DNA from: Saprolegnia diclina VS20
Taxonomy: Eukaryota > Oomycota > Saprolegniomycetes > Saprolegniales > Saprolegniaceae
NCBI RefSeq assembly: GCF_000281045.1
Contig: NW_008246125.1
Span: 289,118 to 312,968 of the forward strand
DNA length: 23,851 nucleotides
Direction of reading: 5' to 3'
The notes under the pieces were generated by a model. It did not search any database. It saw only the letters and a list, made by a program, of their open reading frames with translations, and was not told where the DNA came from. This document shows positions 1 to 9,713 of the stretch, in pieces (the stretch's first letter is position 1; every line of letters begins with the position of its first letter). The translations under genes were made by a program, and so were the position numbers.

Positions 1-83
1 GTAGCAAGGGTTTAAAGCCGCTGGAGGTTGTTTTCGGAGACAAGGAGCATTTCTTGGATGTTCCATGTGCCGCTGGCCGCTGA
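1..83 (+). CDS. Possible 3' end of an unidentified gene
   Basis: An open frame runs from the window edge to a TGA at 81-83 and encodes about 26 residues ending in VVFGDKEHFLDVPCAAGR. The window starts with GTAG, which would fit the last bases of a typical intron here (almost all local introns end in TAG), so this may be the last exon of a gene lying to the left. The stop lies 220 bp before the start of the coiled-coil gene, a normal spacing for this region. The family is not recognised and the stretch is too short to prove coding; chance openness is a fair alternative. Confidence 0.3.
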   Translation, partial: SKGLKPLEVVFGDKEHFLDVPCAAGR

Positions 84-303
84 AGTTGAGAGCCACCTCC
101 GATGCGTGCAACTCGGTCGCATTTAACGACGCTCCAATTAGGCCCTCACCGGACGTAATTGGAGCCATAGAATATACAGCACCTCTACAGAATTACCGGT
201 GGGGCCGTGGGAATACTTGTGGCTTTCAAGGTCAGAAGCCTAGTCTCTTGGTCGATGGGTGTGCCATCGTTTCGTAAAAACCGTTTTGTACCTCACCCGC
301 ACC

Positions 304-2409
304 ATGACTGACGCCTGCGCCACCTCCGCACCCCACATGGCTCCAACTACCAATATCTGCAATCTAATCCCAGTACACTCCTCCGCATGATGTTGAAGTC
401 CTAAACTTAGCGTAGCACAAGAGAGGTCCCCCGTCGCGACTGTACTTGCTGCATGAGAAGGCCGAATATCTATTCCTCCAGCTCCAAGCTCGGGATCAAG
501 ACCTTGCGCTGTACGAAGCCAAGATGGGGACGTACACCAAGCTCGAAGGCAAAATGTCAGCCAAGATCCACGAGCTTCAAGGCCAAGTTGCCTACTACGA
601 AGGCAAGTTCAAGGAGGTGCGGAGTGTTGGGTGTCGAGAAAGTTGCGACTGTTCTTGACCAGGTGGATCAGCTTCGCCGGCTCGACATGAACGAGCACGA
701 GCACTTGCGACATCGTATCCAGGGACTCGAAGACTCCCGTGACGACAGTCGGGCGACACAGCTACGTCTTCAGCAAGAGATTGCGACGACACGGTCCGCG
801 CTCATCGAGCAAGAAGCTACTGTAGTCCAACGAGACAAGACAATCGCATACCTCGAGTCCGAGAACCGCCACATCATGGATAACTACCACAAAGTAGGTC
901 ACGTCGACTACTTTACTGGCCCATCGCGCTTTTAGAGAGCGGAGGAATACCAAGCCACATCGGAGGCACAGCGCCAGCAAAAAGAAGAGCTCGAATCCAC
1001 GATTGCGCTGCTGGAGGAAGCATCGCGGCACCATATGCAGCACGTAGAATTACCATAATGGACCGATGCGGACAGAGCCCTGCGAATAGGATGCTGAGAG
1101 GGACCGCGTCGTCGAGCAGCTTCGAATTGAACTTTGCGCCGTGCAAGCCGCACGCGATGATTGCGAGGCGCAGCTTGCAGCCCTGGTACAGCGCAGCAGC
1201 CTAGCTCTGGCAGAACATGCCCTGCTTTAGGGCTTGGATGCACAAGACTCGGCTCAAACAGTGGCGCGACTCACGCGAGAGGTCGCCGACGCTAAAGCTG
1301 CAACGACGCTTCTCGTACTTTCTAACGCCTCCACGCTTTGTAAACCGCCGCCTTATACGCATAGCGCGAGTCCGCAGACGAAGAACGTCGTGCCTGGGCA
1401 CAGTACGAAGACGAAAAAGAGGTACCATCTCGTCATCCAAACGCGCTTATGAAAAGGCTTCTGCGATAGAGACTCGTAGTGGGGACCCAAAATCTTCTCA
1501 CTCGCCACGACAAGCTCCTCGACTGGAGCTGCCGTCGCCTCGATCGCGCACGAGACCTGCAGCTGCAACAAATTGTCTTTTTGACGTGGAACGGGACCAC
1601 ACAACGTGCCAAGAACGCGCACATGGCTCTCCAGCTTCAGCGCTGCGAAGCCGCGTTGTCACGCTTCACCCACGAGCTCACTGCTACCCGGGAGTCGTTG
1701 GGTCAACTTCGGAAATCTGTTGCCGAGCTCAGTCCATCATCGACATTATCGACCGCGATCGTCCAAGCGTGCCACCAGGTACACTTTCGATTCCGTAGTA
1801 ACAACTTGATAGAATACATGCGCAGGCCGTGCTGGAGCGCGACGTAGCCTACCGCTACATCGACTCGCTGACGTTGTCCAATCAGGAGAAGAGCGCTCAG
1901 TTGCATCAGCTGCACACCGACCTCACTCTGCTTCGTACAAAGAACGAGCTAGACCAATGCAGTGGCAGCGACAAGCGCGCCTTGCTGCAGCGCGATATTG
2001 AGCACCTGCACAATGTCGTGGATGGCTCCAAGGCGGCTGTGCGTCGACAGCAGATGCTTGTTTACCGCCTTTGCGGAGCTCGCGCACAAGCGAAAGCAAC
2101 GCTGTTGGCGACAGTCTTCTTTTACGTAGATGACCATTTATTTCGGCGGGCAAGGTCTAACGCGGGCCCATGGCATTTAGACGTGGCGAGATGTGCATCA
2201 GCGGCGGACCCTTGGTGGATGGTGCAACGAGCTCCTTGCGGTATGGCTTCTTCGCTCTGTTCATCGTTAAACTATTGTGCTAGAATACTGGCAGTCCAGG
2301 GACCCAGCGCGTGCCCGAGTGGCATCTCATGGATTATACACCTCGAGCGACACTGCGACGCTTGACACTGCGCTTTGCAGGTCCCTTTGCCACGTCAACC
2401 GACGAGTAG
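304..2409 (+). CDS. Coiled-coil protein, 11 exons
   Basis: Spliced model: 304-372, 416-616, 663-893, 936-1043, 1090-1185, 1231-1314, 1365-1421, 1470-1778, 1826-2125, 2181-2240, 2284-2409, giving 546 residues. Every intron is 42-55 bp, starts with GT, ends with AG and falls between codons (phase 0). The start follows CACC, a good initiation context, and begins MTDACATSAPHMAP. From about residue 40 to 450 the protein is rich in E, Q, R, K, A and L with heptad-like runs such as RQQKEELESTIALLEEASRH, so a long coiled coil is expected, with a structural or scaffolding role (inference). No known domain was recognised. The middle exons are well supported because the coiled-coil pattern resumes in frame after each intron. 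The last two exons and the final stop are tentative, as several splice choices remain after 2060. The TAG at 1228-1230 is read as an intron end, not a nonsense codon. Confidence 0.7.
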
Positions 2410-2549
2410 ATGTGTTTAATGTTGTAGCTACCAGCAATTCCCTACTTGGTATAATGTCTTAGTGTCTAGCGCACCTTAGTACAATTGGTCGATTTCGAGC
2501 GAAAGCGGCGCTCTTCCCAGCACACAAAATGCAACAGCAGAATACTCTA

Positions 2550-3470
2550 TTACGACACGGCCTTTTGCGGCAGCAACGGCGCCTTCTCATCGCCTTTCGT
2601 GGGCGGCGAGAGACTTGTATACGTAAACACGATCAGCGCCAAGACGACGCACGTGAACCCAATGACAAGGCTCTGCGATGGCACCTCGCCAAAGGCAAAG
2701 AGGCCGAGGAGCGTATTGAGCGTCGGTCCGATGAACTGCAACACGCCGAGGATCACGAGCGGAATGCGGTCGATTGAGAGGCTCAGCAGCAAAAGCGGCA
2801 CGACAGACCACGCGCCGCAGCCGACGATGAGTAGCTCCGAGCCAAAGCTCACGTGGCCAAAAACACCCGTGCCCTGGACCTCGCACCAAACCAGGTACAT
2901 GGCCGCAGGCACCGTCATCATTGAGATCTCCATGGCGGTGGCAAGAAGGCCGTTGAGGGGCGCGAGTTTTCGAAGGAGCACGAAGACACCATTGACAAAC
3001 GCAATCGAGAGGGCGACGGACGGGAACTCGCCTTCGCCGACCGTGACGACGACGACGCCGATGGCTGCGAGCCCGATGGCGCACCACTGCACTTGTGCCA
3101 AGCTCTCGTGGAGAAAGACGACGCCGAGGAGCACGGTCACGAGAGGGTTGATGAAGAAGCCGAGACTCATTTGAAGAACGTAGCCCACGTTCACAGCCCA
3201 TAGCGAGAGGAAAAAATTGGCGCTGAGCAAGAGCGCCGTCACGGCATACGTCTGGTACATGGCTTTCTGGCGCAGCACGGCAGCAAACGCGGGCAAGTCC
3301 CGACGGACCGCGAGCACGAGCAGCACGATGGGCCCGGACCAGACGACGCGGTGCATGGCCAGCTGGTACGAGTCCATGTCTTCCAGCAGCTTCCAGTACG
3401 CGGGTTGGAAGCCCCAGAGCATGTACGCGAGGAAGCCAAAGGCGACGCCACTCGCCGCCGACGATGACAT
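2550..3470 (-). CDS. RarD/EamA-family permease (DMT superfamily)
   Basis: Intronless gene of 306 residues. It reads as a membrane protein of about ten helices across the drug/metabolite transporter superfamily, with features close to bacterial RarD: an N-terminal GFLAYMLWGFQPAYWK, then LSLWAVNVGYVLQMSLGFFI, a loop carrying LRKLAPLNGL, and a C-terminal LVILGVLQFIGPTLNTLLG. RarD proteins are small-molecule exporters or permeases whose substrates are poorly known. The ATG at 3470 is chosen because the family normally begins close to the first helix; the longer frame to 3539 lacks an ATG. The cytosolic tail ends with EKAPLLPQKAVS, whose acidic dileucine resembles a eukaryotic endosome/vacuole sorting signal. 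The gene diverges from the acetyltransferase at 3897. Having no intron in an intron-dense region, and belonging to a mainly bacterial family, suggests ancient transfer from bacteria (inference). Confidence 0.9.
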   Translation of the reverse strand: MSSSAASGVAFGFLAYMLWGFQPAYWKLLEDMDSYQLAMHRVVWSGPIVLLVLAVRRDLPAFAAVLRQKAMYQTYAVTALLLSANFFLSLWAVNVGYVLQMSLGFFINPLVTVLLGVVFLHESLAQVQWCAIGLAAIGVVVVTVGEGEFPSVALSIAFVNGVFVLLRKLAPLNGLLATAMEISMMTVPAAMYLVWCEVQGTGVFGHVSFGSELLIVGCGAWSVVPLLLLSLSIDRIPLVILGVLQFIGPTLNTLLGLFAFGEVPSQSLVIGFTCVVLALIVFTYTSLSPPTKGDEKAPLLPQKAVS

Positions 3471-3896
3471 GGTGACGACGGGGATCGGGAAGTGGGCTTG
3501 CTCGGTTTCGATGCTTTGGGACCTGAATTCATTGGTCAAAATGTTTTGTCACCAAAGCCGATTGGCGCAATGTAGCCAATGAGCAATAAGCAAGGCGATA
3601 TCTCGACGTGATCTTCGTGGCCGTTCATGGTGGCCGCTCGTGCTTGCTGCTTGATGATCGTCAAGATGCTGCGGCCCGCAGCGCCATCGCGACTGCTTGC
3701 GCGGGTGAGTCGGCTAGTCAGCGGTAGCAGCGCTAGCAAGCGCCAAGTTTCCGGCTCCAGTGACATTCGATTCGTTTTAAGCAATTGATGCAATATAGAG
3801 GAAAATTTATTAAAGTTTGGCGTTTAAATCAAAATGTAGTAAACACTTTGCAATCTTGTGTTCAAAACACACACAAAGTCGCCAACAGCGCTGCAA
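3471..3896. promoter_or_regulatory. Divergent promoter region of the RarD-like and GNAT genes
   Basis: A 426-bp spacer between two divergently read genes. On the RarD side it has CCAAT-type elements: ATTGG at about 3531, GATTGG at about 3560 and GCCAATGAG at about 3576. The GNAT side becomes distinctly AT-rich from about 3775 to 3870, just before its ATG. No convincing third gene was seen; a short minus-strand open frame at 3536-3793 has no recognisable features. The transcription start sites cannot be fixed from sequence alone. Confidence 0.4.
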
Positions 3897-4364
3897 ATGA
3901 CGACCGTGGACGTTCGCCGGGCGACTCTGGTCGACGTCGTCGAGCTGGCGCCGATATTCGATGCCTACCGCGTCTTCTATGACCAGCCGAGTGACGTGGC
4001 ACGTGCAGAGGCTTTTCTCATCGAGCGATTGACGGCCAACGACACTGTGCTCTTTGTGGCCTCGCTCGGTGGGCGTCTAGTGGGCTTTGTGCACCTCTTC
4101 CCGAGCTTCTCGTCCGTCACGACCCAGCGGCTTTGGATCCTCAACGATCTCTTCGTCGACGTGAGCGCGCGTCGAGCAGGCGTCGGCCGGCGATTGATGA
4201 CGACTGCGACTGCGCACGCCCACGCCACTGGCGCGAAAGGTCTCGTGCTCGAGACCGGTCACGACAATCTAGCCGGGCAAGCGCTCTACGAGTCCTTGGG
4301 CTACAAGCGATCCTCCGAGTTCTACTACTTTTTAGCGACTTCCAGTACCATTGATAAACTATAG
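3897..4364 (+). CDS. GNAT-family N-acetyltransferase
   Basis: Intronless gene of 155 residues covering one complete GNAT domain, which transfers an acetyl group from acetyl-CoA to an amine. The family signature is clear: VDVRRATLVDVVELAPIFDA at the N-terminus, the strand-4 segment LWILNDLFVDVSARRAGVGR containing the acetyl-CoA pyrophosphate-binding R-x-x-G-x-G/A-like loop (RRAGVG), and the C-terminal LVLETGHDNLAGQALYESLG. The arrangement closely recalls a common bacterial GNAT subfamily. The ATG at 3897 is preferred because it begins directly before the first strand; an in-frame upstream codon at 3858 would add 13 residues of no obvious use. It lies back to back with the RarD-like gene, and both lack introns, so they may have arrived together or been acquired separately. 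The substrate is unknown. Confidence 0.9.
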   Translation: MTTVDVRRATLVDVVELAPIFDAYRVFYDQPSDVARAEAFLIERLTANDTVLFVASLGGRLVGFVHLFPSFSSVTTQRLWILNDLFVDVSARRAGVGRRLMTTATAHAHATGAKGLVLETGHDNLAGQALYESLGYKRSSEFYYFLATSSTIDKL

Positions 4365-4620
4365 AGAAAGTCTGTGACTCCCCGAGCAGCTACGGGCTTA
4401 AAGCAGCAGCCAATTTCGGATCATAGTTTGATTGCTGGAAAGTGTAAGCCCAATTACCCAATATCTGAAAGAATATATTGAAGCATTCATTACCACTTTC
4501 TTGGTGCATCCTCGGTTCTCCGCGGTGTCCAGAGCTTGGCCCCGAGAAGGTTAATGTGCCTAATCGAGTTCTTGCATCCGTGCGTCGGTGAAGAATCAAA
4601 CACGCAGTTCGTAAACGAGG

Positions 4621-5436
4621 TTAATGCTTTAGCTGGACGAGCATGCCTTGGCGAATGAGTCCTTCGACGTCCATGCGCCTGAGGAAGTGCGTGCTGTTGG
4701 CGCGGAGGTGCACAGCGCCGTTCTCGGTGTAGATTTCGCCGCAGTCCTTCAAGACGCGCACCTCAATGAACAAGTCTTTTGGTGGCTGCATGTCCTAATG
4801 CCATCAAGTTAGCATGTCAAGTCGGGCCGAGAGAATCAAACCGCAGCCAAGTCGATGCCAAAGCTCGACATATAGTCGGTTAGGAGCTGGTCGTAGCCGT
4901 GGAAGAACTGCACCTCGCGCGCGTGCAACCTACAAGCGTTTGTTTTTCGAGGGCTATTCACGCTGGACTCATACGCAGGCGCCAAATGGTCTGGCACAAC
5001 ACTGCCCGTTTGCCAGCGCAGCTCCTTGATCTTGTTGACGCGGTGGTTCCTACGGCAGTCGTGATATGGATGCATGATACTCGGAAGGGTTTACACGTAG
5101 GCCAGCGTGCATCGCTTGTTGCGCGTCAGGCACTGGTGGTTGATCACGACGCCGCATTGCTCGGCCGGGTACTCGGACAGCTCGTTATCAAAGGTTCTAG
5201 TCACACCCGCTGAGCATGCAGGTACAGTCACCGAAAGTTGCAGCACTGGATTGTCTTGACGATTTGCTTGTTGAGTGCATGCACTTCTTCGCTGATTTGG
5301 CGAATGCTGTCCTCCTATCGCGACCGCGCATAAGACTCGATCAAGCATGCTCGTAGCCGCAGACGTTGTAGGGCGGGAGCCACTCGCTGCGTCCGAGCTC
5401 CTGGAGCAGTTCCTTCGCCTTGCCGCACACCGCCAT
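4621..5436 (-). CDS. PSF1: GINS complex subunit PSF1
   Basis: Six exons read downward: 5365-5436, 5232-5314, 5095-5196, 4975-5049, 4842-4929 and 4621-4794, giving 197 residues, close to the roughly 196 of animal PSF1. PSF1 is one of four GINS subunits; GINS with Cdc45 and MCM2-7 forms the replicative helicase in the nucleus. The match runs the full length: MAVCGKAKELLQELGRS, then the splice PPYN/EDSIRQISEEVHALN, CLTRNKRCTLAYV/NHRVNKIKELRW, FFHGYDQLLTDYMSS, and the C-terminal B domain with PPKDLFIEVRVLKDCGE and VEGLIRQGMLVQL. Introns are 50, 35, 45, 45 and 47 bp; the 35-bp intron (5197-5231) is the least certain junction but keeps frame. The gene is divergent from the first MFS transporter across 136 bp. 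Confidence 0.93.
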
Positions 5437-5572
5437 CGCTTCCAAGCTGCTCGTGGATTTGGGCCAATCGAAACGGCCTCCCAATCGTCCAGCCAATGGC
5501 CTTGCAGAGAGAGCTGGCCAATCCTGTCGCCGCGTGTATCATGCCCATCTTCGTTTCAACCGCAGGACGACG
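5437..5572. promoter_or_regulatory. Shared promoter with four CCAAT boxes
   Basis: This 136-bp spacer separates the start codons of PSF1 (minus) and the first MFSD9-like gene (plus). Four CCAAT pentamers, all in plus orientation, begin at 5464, 5481, 5493 and 5518. CCAAT boxes are bound by NF-Y in eukaryotes and often sit in bidirectional promoters; whether they serve one or both genes here is inference. No TATA box is evident. Confidence 0.5.
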
Positions 5573-7237
5573 ATGAAGGTGGATCCGCTGCAGACGCTGT
5601 ACCTCATCTCGTTCCTGGACCTCTTCGCCGTCTCGCTCATCGTGCCATCGCTACCCGCCTTTATCAAGTCCCTCGGTGGTGGTACGATCGCCTCTCGCCA
5701 ATGTACCCGACGTATCGCTCGTAGATGCGCTCACAGTGGGCTACGTCACGTCCATGTATGGTGCCATTCAAATGGTGACCTCACCGCTTGCTGGCGTCCT
5801 CAGCGATATCTACGATCGGTCTGTGCTGGAAACTGCTCTCGACCATTGCGCATCGCATTCTGCTGTAGCCGTCTCGTGCTCCTCGTTGGCATCGCCGGCG
5901 CCGCCGTCGGCTACGTCCTCCTTGGGCTCTCGCTAACACTCTCGATGGCGCTTGTCTCGCGCGTACCGTGTGGCATCTTTAAGCATTCGCTCAGCACGGT
6001 GCGGCTAATCGTCGCGGACCAAACGTTGCCAGCCCATCGGTATCTAATCCACGCCTTGCTACATCTCACCTCACGGATGCGACTAGCGCCGACGCCATGG
6101 GCAAGATCAACGCATACTCGAGCTTTGGCTTTATCTTTGGGCCGCTTGTCGGCGGGTACCTCAGTAGCCGTCCTCATGGCTTCAACGTCACAGCGCTCCT
6201 CACGGCCATCGTCTTTGTCCTCAACTACGGGCTTGTGTACATGATGCTGCCGTCGTACCTTCCGACGCCACCCGCGCACCGACCAATCTTGCTCGACGAA
6301 GACGATGCAGCCGAAGACCTTGAGCTCCACGACGTTGCGTCGCTGCTTGCGTCACCAGCGTCGCCGTCGCCACCGTCCTTGGTCGCATCCGTGCTTGCCA
6401 AGCTCCGCGACTACATGTCGATTCTGAAGGCGTCGCCCCTCGCCCGCAACATCCTCCTCGTTCGTCTCCTCATGGCGGCCGCGGCCATCTTGTTTCGGTA
6501 AGACGCGGTGGTGCTTGATGATGCGTGACGCATGCGTAGGAGTCACTTTATGCTGCTTCTTGAGGAAAAGTACGCGTCGTCGTCCGTCGAGCGCGGCTAC
6601 ATTTTGAGTTATATGGGCGTCGTCTCGGCCGGCAGCAGCTACTTCGTCGGCCCCATCGTGGCTCTGTACGAACATATTTGTGAAGCTTCCTAGAAAGACT
6701 AAACGGATCACCTAGGGCGTCCTCGGAGGCGGTGCTCATTCTCGCTGCGAGTCTTGTGTACGTCGCGTCCTTCCTTGGCACGGCGATGGCGACATCACTT
6801 TGGATGGTACTTGTGCTCCAGGCGCCTCAAGTGATTGCCATAAGGTTGTCTCTATCATCACTTTGATGACTGACGCGATGGAGGTGTGCAGCATCCTGCG
6901 TGCGTGCTCCGTGTCGCTGCAGACCGCGGCCGTTCAACCGCAACATCTCGGGGGTATTCTTGGCCTCTCGACCTCCTTGACGGTAGCCCATGTGCATGTG
7001 GTTCGTGCAATATTGATTCGCGTCGTGTGTAGGCGTTGGCACGAACGGTCGCTCCCAGTACGTTCGTTTCTGTCGTATCTGCGGCCTCACAGTCTTGTCC
7101 TCGTAGTGCTCTCGGGGTACTTGTACGTCGTCTCGGTCGACGGCCCTGCGTATGGCGCGACGGTGCTTGCGGCCATGAGCTGTGGGCTTTTCTGGGTCTC
7201 GCTTTTCCGGTCGACGCCAGCAAAGCAAAAGCAATAG
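5573..7237 (+). CDS. MFS transporter, MFSD9-like, tandem copy 1
   Basis: Nine exons: 5573-5681, 5725-5818, 5869-6039, 6087-6497, 6540-6665, 6716-6844, 6892-6982, 7033-7057 and 7107-7237, giving 428 residues in one intact frame. This is a major facilitator transporter of about 12 helices. It begins MKVDPLQTLYLISFLDLFAV; the segments SRVPCGIFKHSLSTVRLIVA and FIFGPLVGGYLSSRPHGFN match the animal MFSD9 group, whose substrate is unsettled. The central loop (about residues 210-250) is proline- and acid-rich. Introns are 42-50 bp, and exon 8 is only 25 bp. The copy at 7997 has the same exon count, boundaries and phases, and exons 2, 3, 5, 6, 7 and 8 have identical lengths, so the pair arose by tandem duplication. 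Both copies appear functional. Confidence 0.9.
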
Positions 7238-7996
7238 ATTGTCGTAGAAACTGCTGTCGAAATTAAAGTCGAGCAATTCGAGCCGACGACGCTGTTGCTA
7301 TTACCAGCTGTACCAATTGCTGCTTCCAGTTGGGTGCAGTAATTCATTGTGGTACAATGTACATTGTCAACAATCCACGAGATTACAGCGGTCCGCAGAG
7401 CCAGCGCAACGTACCACGTGGTCGGCCAGGACGTCGAAGATGCCGGAACCTCAGGTGATCGCGCGAAGGGCCTGGGCAGGCAATCCATCACCAGATCCAT
7501 CACGTCCAAAGGGAGCTCTCTGCCTTTACGCGTGTGTCGCAGCATATCACCAATGGGGGTAGATCCACTTGTCATGGCAGTTCGAGCGAGTGCAGCGACG
7601 CGCGCATCGTCATACGTCTCGCCAGATCGAGGCAGCGAGGAGACTTCTCGCGAAGCATCCTCGCTCTGCACTGTATAATCCTCTCGGGCTGTCTCTCCCC
7701 GCGTCTGTTGCCAAGAGACATCAAGCGCCGAGCGACTCTACTCAACAGCGCACGCCGACAAGCTCAAGGTACTTTCACGATAATAGAAACCACCGTTCAA
7801 GTGTGTACACATCGTCTGTTAGTCGGGCGCGTAGTCGAAACGCACTGGAACACGACGCATGAGCGACGAGGGCCGACAGGTGGGTGCGGCCGGGTGCGGA
7901 GGCTCTGTAACCCGCACCCGATCTTCCGGATAATCCCACCAAGATGACGCTACAAGCGATTTGGCACGTGGCGATCATTCTGCCAACGTCGACGCC
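7238..7996. other. Spacer between the two MFS copies, no clear gene
   Basis: The 759-bp interval holds open frames on both strands, the longest being a minus-strand frame at about 7260-7671 beginning MQSEDASREVSS. None shows a recognisable domain, a coherent spliced structure or a family match, and the minus-strand frame runs on into the antisense of the last transporter exon. The part just before 7997 should contain the promoter of the second transporter, but no TATA or CCAAT box stands out. A decayed gene remnant cannot be excluded. Confidence 0.3.
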
Positions 7997-9667
7997 ATGA
8001 CCATGACGAAGCTGCCCGTGGGCTTGGACCCGGTCCGCGCGCTCTACGTCATCTCGTTCGTGGACCTCTTTGCCGTCTCGCTCATCATGCCATCCCTGCC
8101 AACCTTTATCAAGTCGCTCGGCGGCGGTGCGTCAGCTCGCACTCGGCTTAAGCTCATGAGAAGACGCTGTAGATGCACTCACGGTCGGCTTCATCACTTC
8201 CATGTACGGCGCGATCCAAACGGTCACATCGCCAATGGCGGGCGTCCTCAGCGACATTTTCGACCGGTATAAAGGGCCTTGTGCAGACGAGACGTTTGAC
8301 GCATGGGTGTGTAGTCGGACGGTGCTTCTCGTGGGTATTGCGGGCGCCACGGTCGGCTATGTCGTTCTCGGCATGTCTCTGACGCTGTCCATGGCGCTCT
8401 TCTCGCGCATCCCGATTGGCATCTTCAAGCACACGATGAGCACGGTCAAGCTCCTCGTGGCCGACCAAACAACTCCGGCACTTCGGTACACTTCCACGCA
8501 TCGAGATACGCCTCTTGAACATGCAATTAGCGCCGATGCACTTGGCAAGATCAATGCGTACTCCAACTTCGGCTTCATATTTGGCCCGATCGTCGGCGGG
8601 TACCTCAGCAATCAACCGCATGGCTTCAACATCACGGCCTTCCTCACGGCGATCATGTTTGTCTTCAACTACGCCGTCGTCTACACGATGCTACCGCCGT
8701 GTCCTCCGACACCGCCCACGTCATCACTCTCCAAGGCACCAGATGCTACGGTCGAGGACCTCGAAGCGCAAGCGCCGTCGACGTCGCGGGACCCCGAGCC
8801 GTCGCTCCCCATCGCCTTCTTCCACAAGATCGTCGAGTACAAGGACATTCTCAAAGCATCTCCAAAGGCCCGCAACATCCTCGCCGTGCGTCTCCTCATG
8901 TCGGGCGCGTCCATCCTCTTCCGGTACGCTCCAGTTACATGGTCATAACCCACGACTCTTGTATCTATAGGAGTCACTTTATGCTGCTGCTCGAAGAAAA
9001 GTACGCGTCGTCGTCCATTCAACGCGGGTACATTCTGAGCTACACGGGCGTCCTGGCGGCGTGCAGCAGCTGGTTTGTCGGTCCCATTGTCGCCATGTAA
9101 ACCCATCGACACCGGCATTGCGAGAACCGACGCGACGTTTTGACTAGGGCGCCGTCCGAGTCGACGCTCATCCAGGCCACGAGCCTCGTCTGCGTCGTGT
9201 CCTTCTTGGCGACGGCCGTCTCCAACTCGCTCTGGATGGTGCTCTTCCTCCAAATCCCGCGCGAAATCGGCATTAGGTACAGTGTAGAAGTCGATCATTC
9301 GCTGCACGTTGTCACGCTCGCGTAGCATCTTCCGCGCGTGCTCCCTGTCGATGCAAACAGCGGCCGTACAGCCGCAGCACCTCGGCGGTATCCTCGGTCT
9401 CTCGACCTCCTTGACGGTATACTTCTTCCTCATCACGATTCCTCACATCACAAATGTTCTTGCAGGCACTCGCCCGTACCATTGCACCCGGTATACATGT
9501 CGTCGCATTGCTGTTGGGTATTGACTATGAGTTGCGTAGTGCTCTCTGGGTATCTCTACATCGCTTCGGTCGACGGTCCTGCGTACGGCGCGACTGTCCT
9601 CACGCTCATGAGCAGCAGCCTCTTTTACGTTTCTACTGTCCGACCCAGTCACAAGCACAAACAGTAG
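7997..9667 (+). CDS. MFS transporter, MFSD9-like, tandem copy 2
   Basis: Nine exons: 7997-8126, 8173-8266, 8315-8485, 8531-8923, 8971-9096, 9148-9276, 9326-9416, 9466-9490 and 9540-9667, also giving 428 residues. It starts MTMTKLPVGLDPVRALYVIS, seven residues longer at the N-terminus than copy 1, and has a shorter central loop; the totals coincide by chance. Characteristic pieces are YGAIQTVTSPMAGVLSDIFD, SRIPIGIFKHTMSTVKLLVA and NFGFIFGPIVGGYL. The ATG at 7997 is chosen over a TTG upstream; a second ATG lies at 8003. The copies differ most in the central loop and at both ends and are most alike in the helices, as expected for duplicates under protein-level constraint. The stop is only 46 bp from the stop of the oppositely read VPS22 gene, so their 3' UTRs probably overlap. 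Confidence 0.9.
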
Positions 9668-9713
9668 TCAGCTCGATGTTACTCTCAACCTCATCACCGT
9701 CAAGGATTTTGGT

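Noticed and set aside
65-277. A 70-codon plus-strand frame near the left edge
   Set aside because: There is no domain, the frame overlaps the probable end of the previous gene, and composition is unlike coding DNA here.
1228-1230. An in-frame TAG in the coiled-coil gene that could mark a pseudogene
   Set aside because: The stop forms the last three bases of a well-formed 45-bp GTACAG...TTTAG phase-0 intron like its neighbours, so the gene reads through after splicing.
6521-6533. Short inverted repeat ATGCGTGACGCAT in a transporter intron
   Set aside because: It is only six matched pairs inside a 42-bp intron and is not shared by the other copy, so it is probably chance.
7087-7671. A 194-codon minus-strand frame after the first transporter
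   Set aside because: About a fifth is antisense to the last transporter exon; the rest has no domain or splice support. It was not called a gene.
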